Shown one piece after another: positions 59,892-64,000 of a DNA stretch of 64,000 nucleotides (positions are counted from its first letter, which is position 1; each line of letters opens with the position of its first letter). A model generated the notes under the pieces. That model saw only the letters and a program-made list of their open reading frames with translations, had not been told where the DNA came from and did not search any database. A program made the position numbers and the translations under genes. Origin of the DNA: Paludibacteraceae bacterium (GTDB lineage Bacteria > Bacteroidota > Bacteroidia > Bacteroidales > Paludibacteraceae); NCBI GenBank assembly GCA_017479885.1, contig JAFVBR010000007.1, forward strand, positions 1 to 64,000. The letters are read 5' to 3'.

Positions 59892-60089
59892 TGTTTGTCA
59901 CAAATATAACTTGTTTTAGCATAATCCTTTGCCCAATCGTTCTTGCCTAAAAATTCAACACTTTGCAACTTAAATCAAAATCACTCGTTATGTCATCAAT
60001 TTCTTTAGAAACTTTGTGAAAAAAAACATCTTCGAGTCTAACTACACCGTCTCCGATTGGAATCTTTAGTGTTTTTTCGTTTCATACTC

Positions 60090-60121
60090 TTGCACTATTC
60101 AATATTTTGCAGTACCTTTGC
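60090..60121 (+). promoter_or_regulatory. Promoter of AbiE system 2
   Basis: TTG (60090-60092), 20 nt, TACCTTTGC (60113-60121). Bases from about 60084 to 60114 are identical to those in front of the ATPase gene (61890-61920). Confidence 0.72.
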
Positions 60122-60149
60122 ACTTGAATTTATTGTACAAAAATAAACA

Positions 60150-60914
60150 ATGCCTTTAGATAACGCAAATAAAATAAACAGACTGCTTGCAGAGGGGATC
60201 CCTAATGGATTGTATTTTTCAGAGTGGTTAGCAGAAAACGGCTATTCCCCGCAGTTACTACAGCAATACCGCAACACCGGTTGGTTGGAGATGCTCAACC
60301 GCGGTGTGTACTATCGTGCAGGTGAACAACTCTCGGCGTATGCTGCTGTTGCCAGCTGTGCCAAACAGACGCAAACCCATCTGCGTTTGGCGGCACATAG
60401 TGCGCTGGAATTACATGGTGTGATGCATTTTGTTCCGATGGGTAAACCTCGAGCGATGATTACAACAGACCGGCGTCACAAAATGCAATGGCTGCAATCA
60501 GATTTATTTGATCGCAACTTTCACTATTTCTTCACTCCCCAATTGCCTGCCGAAGAACCGGAGATGTGGACTGAACATGGGCTGCAACTGCCAGCTTCAT
60601 CTCAAGAGTTGGCAATATTGGAATGCTTGTATCTCGCTCCGAGATGGTATAGTTACATGGATGTGTTCTATCTGATGGAAATGCTATCAGCATTACGATC
60701 TAATTTAGTGCAAACGTTATTGGAGCGCACTACAAGTTATCGTGTAAAACGAATGTTCTTATATATGGCAGAGAAAGCGGCATATCCTTGGTGGAATAAA
60801 TTAGATTTATCGCGCATAGATATAGGAACCGGCACAATGCAATTGGTAGAGAATGGAGTATACATTAGTAAATATAAGATAACTATTCCACAAGAGTTGA
60901 AAGAATATGAATAA
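60150..60914 (+). CDS. abiEi: AbiEi-family antitoxin, system 2
   Basis: The 254-residue protein has an N-terminal winged helix (SEWLAENGYSPQLLQQYRNTGWLEMLNRGVYYRAGE; quoted in part) and the AbiEi domain with RLAAHSALELHGVMHFVPMGK. It is of the longer antitoxin type, unlike the one of system 1. The stop overlaps the toxin start by 8 bp, usual for type IV pairs. It is divergent from system 1, with about 330 bp between the two antitoxin starts. Confidence 0.85.
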   Translation: MPLDNANKINRLLAEGIPNGLYFSEWLAENGYSPQLLQQYRNTGWLEMLNRGVYYRAGEQLSAYAAVASCAKQTQTHLRLAAHSALELHGVMHFVPMGKPRAMITTDRRHKMQWLQSDLFDRNFHYFFTPQLPAEEPEMWTEHGLQLPASSQELAILECLYLAPRWYSYMDVFYLMEMLSALRSNLVQTLLERTTSYRVKRMFLYMAEKAAYPWWNKLDLSRIDIGTGTMQLVENGVYISKYKITIPQELKEYE

Positions 60915-61818
60915 GCATGACGAATACCGCGAGCAGGTGGCATTATTACTACGCATAATGCCTCATATCTATGACATAGAACAATTTGCCGTGCATGGAG
61001 GTACTGCTATAAATCTGTTTGTAAAAAATATGCCGCGTTATTCAGTGGATATTGACTTGACATATCTGCCGCTCGCTGATAGAACAACAAGCCTCAATGA
61101 TATTAATCGTCTGCTCGCAAAACTGCGGCAGACATTGTTACAGCGTATCCCGGGTATGCGTATTATTCATAAGCCGGATGTCTGGAAACTATTGTGTACT
61201 CTCAATACCGCCATGGTTAAGATAGAGGTAAACGGAACAAAACGGGGTGTCTTGGAAGAAGTGGAAATACATCCTTTATGTCCCGCAGCTGAGGAGGATT
61301 TCAAAACTTCATGCGATGCACGAATCGTCAGTTTTTCACAACTTTACGGTGGTAAATTGTCGGCAGCATTGTCTCGGCAGCATCCCAGAGACTTGTTTGA
61401 CTTCAAACATATGAATTGTCCCTTTGATGCTGTTCGGGATGGATTATTGCTTGCATTAGCAGGTAGCGATAAACCTATTGTTGAATCTCTATTGCCCAAT
61501 CCGATTGATCAGCATGATGCGTTGGAGAAACAGTTCTTCGGAATGTCAGAAGAAACCTTCTCGTATGATGAGTACGAACAGGTACGTAAAGAGTTGCAGC
61601 AGTATATATTGGATGGTTTGACAAATGAAGATAGAAACTTCTTAATATCATTCGAACAAGGAGAACCGGATTGGACATTGTGTCACGCTGGTGATTTGAG
61701 CCGATTCCCATCCGTGCAATGGAAGTTGCTCAATCTGACAAAACTTAAGAAACAGAACCCGACAAAACTATATGCTGAAGTTGAGAAATTAAAACAGGTG
61801 TTATTGTCTTTTGTCTGA
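60907..61818 (+). CDS. abiEii: AbiEii-family nucleotidyltransferase toxin, system 2
   Basis: The 303-residue DUF1814 nucleotidyltransferase has VHGGTAINLFVKNMPRYSVDIDLTYLPL (GGT and SxDxD motifs) and YGGKLSAALSRQHPRDLFDF. It is about 70 residues longer than the system 1 toxin and clearly a different subfamily. It overlaps its antitoxin gene by 8 bp. The likely role is phage defence or maintenance of the island. Confidence 0.87.
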   Translation: MNKHDEYREQVALLLRIMPHIYDIEQFAVHGGTAINLFVKNMPRYSVDIDLTYLPLADRTTSLNDINRLLAKLRQTLLQRIPGMRIIHKPDVWKLLCTLNTAMVKIEVNGTKRGVLEEVEIHPLCPAAEEDFKTSCDARIVSFSQLYGGKLSAALSRQHPRDLFDFKHMNCPFDAVRDGLLLALAGSDKPIVESLLPNPIDQHDALEKQFFGMSEETFSYDEYEQVRKELQQYILDGLTNEDRNFLISFEQGEPDWTLCHAGDLSRFPSVQWKLLNLTKLKKQNPTKLYAEVEKLKQVLLSFV

Positions 61819-61895
61819 ATTATATACTAATTCTATTTTTCCTTAGTAATCTATGTCTGTCAGATAAGAACCTTTTATTATTTAGCATAATACTC

Positions 61896-61927
61896 TTGCA
61901 CTATTCAATATTTTGCAGTACTTTTGC
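61896..61927 (+). promoter_or_regulatory. Promoter of the DUF4143-type ATPase gene
   Basis: TTG (61896-61898), 20 nt, TACTTTTGC (61919-61927). The upstream and spacer sequence duplicates that of the AbiE system 2 promoter. Confidence 0.72.
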
Positions 61928-61946
61928 GGTGGTTTACTTAAAAAAA

Positions 61947-61962
61947 AGTCGCATTTGCGACT
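61947..61962. promoter_or_regulatory. Palindrome in the ATPase leader
   Basis: AGTCGCATTTGCGACT is a near-perfect palindrome (7-bp arms, TT centre) 20 nt after the -7 element and 24 nt before the ATG. It could be an operator or a leader hairpin. Confidence 0.55.
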
Positions 61963-61985
61963 AAATTTAAAGCGGTGAATGTATT

Positions 61986-63311
61986 ATGGATATCTTAAGG
62001 AATGATTATGTAGAGCAGTTATACGCTATGAGTTGGAATGGCAAGGTGAAGATTATCACTGGTATACGTCGTTGTGGGAAGTCGTATCTTTTGTCGCACT
62101 TATACAAACAATTCCTGATTAACAATGGTATAGAGGAAGATTGTTTCGTGGAGATAGACTTAGAAGAAGACACAAATGTTGCTTATCGCAATCCAGTTGT
62201 GTTAAAAGAATACGTTATGGCGCAATGCAAAGACAAACAACGGAAATACTATGTCTTTATTGATGAAATACAACGAAGTTACAAGGTCAAAAATACAGAC
62301 ATTGATGAGTCGCTTGTGCCGGAAGAAGATAGAGAACAGCTCTATACTACATTCTATGATATCTTAAATGGATTGCGGAAACAGCCAAACATAGATGTGT
62401 ATGTTACCGGTAGCAATTCCAAGATGCTATCTACCGACGTAGTTACGTATTTTCGTGACCGTGGTAGCGAACTTCGGGTTTATCCATTATCATATGCTGA
62501 ATACTACGCTTTTATGGGGTTGGATAAAAAGGATGCGTTAGAGCAATATCTTGCTTTCGGAGGAATGCCATTAGCCGTATTGGAGCCGGATAATAAAAAG
62601 AAACGTAAGTACCTTGTAAATCTGCATAAGAACGTATATATTAAGGATATTGTAGAGAGGTACAAGTTAAAGGATGATGTGGCGATAGATGCGTTGACAG
62701 ATGCTGTTTACTCAGCCATCGGATCCTTGTCTAATCCGCATAAATTAGTCAATACTATTAAAACGGTGATGTCTGTTGATACCACAGATCCGACCATAAA
62801 AGCTTACTTGGGTTATTTGGCAGATGCGTATCTAATTTCCGAAGCAGAACGCTATGATGTCAAAGGCAAACGGTACTTTGAGAATATCAAAAAATATTAT
62901 GCAATGGACCTTGGTTTGCGCAATGCACGATTGAATTTCCGTCAGCAGGAACGTTCACATTTGATGGAGAACATGATATACAACGAACTTATTCACCGTG
63001 GTTATAACGTGGATGTGGGAGTGGTTGAAGTGGAAAAAATGGTGAACGGCAAGCGCCGACAAACGCAGTACGAAATTGATTTTGTTGTCAATACCGGCAC
63101 AGAACAAATCTATATCCAATCGTCACTTAACGTGGACACCAAAGAAAAGATGGAGCAAGAGACCTTCTCCTTACGTAACACAAGGGATTCCTTCCGTAAA
63201 ATTGTGATTTTAGATGGCAATGAACTTCCATGGATGAACGATGAAGGCATTTCATTTGTTGGCGTTATTCCATTCCTGCTCAACCCTTTGTCCGCTTTAT
63301 TGTCGTTTTAA
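61986..63311 (+). CDS. AAA ATPase with DUF4143 C-terminal domain
   Basis: The 441-residue protein has an N-terminal P-loop (IITGIRRCGKSYLLSHLYKQ), Walker B YYVFIDEIQRS and sensor VTGSNSKML, then the DUF4143 nuclease-like region with the ERSHLMENMIYNELIHRGY and YEIDFVVNTG elements. These ATPases are abundant and mobile in Bacteroidota and archaea; proposed roles include defence and toxin-like functions, none firmly established. Here it follows an AbiE pair and shares its promoter sequence. Confidence 0.88.
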   Translation: MDILRNDYVEQLYAMSWNGKVKIITGIRRCGKSYLLSHLYKQFLINNGIEEDCFVEIDLEEDTNVAYRNPVVLKEYVMAQCKDKQRKYYVFIDEIQRSYKVKNTDIDESLVPEEDREQLYTTFYDILNGLRKQPNIDVYVTGSNSKMLSTDVVTYFRDRGSELRVYPLSYAEYYAFMGLDKKDALEQYLAFGGMPLAVLEPDNKKKRKYLVNLHKNVYIKDIVERYKLKDDVAIDALTDAVYSAIGSLSNPHKLVNTIKTVMSVDTTDPTIKAYLGYLADAYLISEAERYDVKGKRYFENIKKYYAMDLGLRNARLNFRQQERSHLMENMIYNELIHRGYNVDVGVVEVEKMVNGKRRQTQYEIDFVVNTGTEQIYIQSSLNVDTKEKMEQETFSLRNTRDSFRKIVILDGNELPWMNDEGISFVGVIPFLLNPLSALLSF

Positions 63312-63527
63312 GGAAATAAGTCATGAGTACACTAATGTTTTTTGAATAGAATAGACCTCACTACACTATGATTCTACTTGCAAATCATTATGTTCATCTG
63401 GTCTGTCAATGAAGAAGCCAACATACGAAGAACCCATCTATTAGGCTGGATTTATCAGGATTGATATTTACTCATATTCCATCCTTGAACTGACAGGTCC
63501 GCTGGTTGCTCGTTTTAGTGAATATAG
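63312..63527. other. Intergenic sequence without a clear gene
   Basis: Only short, interrupted frames are present, such as one reading SILELTGPLVARFSEYSMR that stops before 63570. These may be remnants of the gene whose 3' end is at 63731. Confidence 0.4.
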
Positions 63528-63731
63528 TATGCGTCTATATTTAATCTCGCAAGTTGTCTAAATACTTCCGTGGCATGGGGGCACCGACACTATTTTGTAT
63601 TGTATTTTGCCGGTGTACCTGATACATTACGCATTATCAACTTCTGCGAATCCGATACTTCTAAATGGAAATTCTTAGGAGTTCATCTCTACGATAAAAT
63701 TTATATTCCTGAAAATAAGCTGTTTAAGTAA
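63528..63731 (+). pseudogene. Probable 3' remnant of a decayed gene
   Basis: A frame without a start codon reads from about 63528 to a TAA at 63729-63731. It gives plausible protein sequence (VAWGHRHYFVLYFAGVPDTL, then INFCESDTSKWKFLGVHLYD). It is preceded by in-frame stops, so only a C-terminal fragment of about 65 residues survives. I do not know the family. Confidence 0.4.
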
Positions 63732-63741
63732 ACTAATGTAA

Positions 63742-63817
63742 AATATTGTGTATTTTTTACACAAAATATTTGCGTAGTTTATAATCTTGTTGTGCCTTTG
63801 CGGCGGATTTACACAAA
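63742..63817. promoter_or_regulatory. Operator-like repeats around the NUDIX gene promoter
   Basis: An inverted repeat AATATTGTGTA...TACACAAAATATT spans about 63742-63770. TTTACACAAA occurs at 63756-63765 and again at 63808-63817, on either side of the promoter. This suits repression, or autoregulation by a NUDIX-type regulator. Confidence 0.5.
63769..63801 (+). promoter_or_regulatory. Promoter of the NUDIX gene
   Basis: TTTG (63769-63772), 20 nt, TGCCTTTGC (63793-63801). It is consensus except for TG in place of TA, which suggests a weaker or activated promoter. Confidence 0.55.
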
Positions 63818-63856
63818 GGTATATGTTTTTTACCCTAACACCTTAATATATATAAT

Positions 63857-64000
63857 ATGAGACCTGATTACGTTAAAACAGCAAAGGGATATGCTTATGA
63901 GTATCCACGGGCGGCAATGACTGCCGACTGCGTGTTGTTTGGTTTCGACGGACAGAATCTGCTGCTTTCTATTCGTTCAATAAAGAACAGTACGAACGTT
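63857..64000 (+). CDS. NUDIX-family protein, 5' end only
   Basis: Forty-eight codons are visible before the right edge. The start MRPDYVKTAKGYAYEYPRAA followed by MTADCVLFGFDGQNLLLSIR matches the N-terminal strand of NUDIX hydrolases and of NUDIX-type sugar regulators such as AraR/NrtR of Bacteroides. The NUDIX box itself lies outside the window, so enzyme and regulator cannot be told apart. Confidence 0.65.
   Translation, partial: MRPDYVKTAKGYAYEYPRAAMTADCVLFGFDGQNLLLSIRSIKNSTNV

Noticed and set aside
21733..61962. AGTCGCA palindromes at 21733 and 61947 as copies of one element
   Set aside because: Only seven bases are shared and the contexts (terminator versus leader) differ, so chance is a sufficient explanation.
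1..64000. tRNA or rRNA genes
   Set aside because: Reading through the intergenic regions I found no tRNA-like cloverleaf or rRNA-like sequence; a tRNA scan would settle this.

Overview
The window is a Bacteroidota chromosome segment, most likely order Bacteroidales. It carries a SusC/SusD polysaccharide-utilisation locus, the fused MurF-alanine racemase gene typical of that phylum, menaquinone genes, and proteins with type-IX-secretion-like C-termini. Many genes are preceded by the Bacteroidota promoter pair TTTG/TTG - about 20 nt - TAnnTTTG(C). T9SS-type tails suggest a Prevotella/Porphyromonas/Paludibacter-like or uncultured gut lineage rather than classical Bacteroides; I cannot name the genus. 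I recognised no rRNA, tRNA, intact insertion sequence or CRISPR array.

Layout. 1-10.1 kb: the end of an unknown gene; an alanine racemase fused to a gutted MurF; an outer-membrane protein; a 1608-residue protein that joins TamB to an Omp85 barrel; a cupin; then menG-menA. 10.1-19.4 kb: a minus-strand operon (glycosyltransferase, small transporter, ABC ATPase), thrS, trmH plus an outer-membrane protein, a Sel1 protein, and a ClpB without its N-domain. 19.4-20.1 kb is repeat-rich and non-coding. 20.1-37.5 kb is a polysaccharide-utilisation locus: a membrane sensor/AraC regulator, a secreted repeat protein, an alpha/alpha-toroid protein, SusC, SusD, a DUF3823 lipoprotein, a GH43-GH2 double enzyme and an aldose epimerase.

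37.7-49.6 kb holds an SDR, an S4-like RNA-binding protein, an M20 peptidase, lysC-lysA, three tandem paralogues of a repeat protein resembling the plant-kinase DUF7477 repeat, yidC, a DUF2520 protein and a POTRA-less Omp85. 49.8-53.5 kb is a four-gene unit (steroid 5-alpha-reductase-like membrane protein, old-yellow-enzyme family reductase, flavodoxin-like reductase, SDR) that resembles bile-acid/steroid A-ring modification clusters. 53.5-56 kb carries a LytTR regulator, an overlapping membrane protein and a WG-repeat lipoprotein; both transcription units have the same 21-bp-phased direct repeats upstream. 56-63.7 kb is a lower-GC accessory island: unknown small genes, a frameshifted gene, two divergent AbiE toxin-antitoxin pairs and a DUF4143-type ATPase. 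The window ends inside a NUDIX-family gene.

The main points of interest are the TamB-Omp85 fusion, the doubly deleted MurF, the N-domain-less ClpB, in-frame low-complexity insertions in conserved enzymes, the steroid-like operon, the LytTR regulon and the triplicated DUF7477-like genes.
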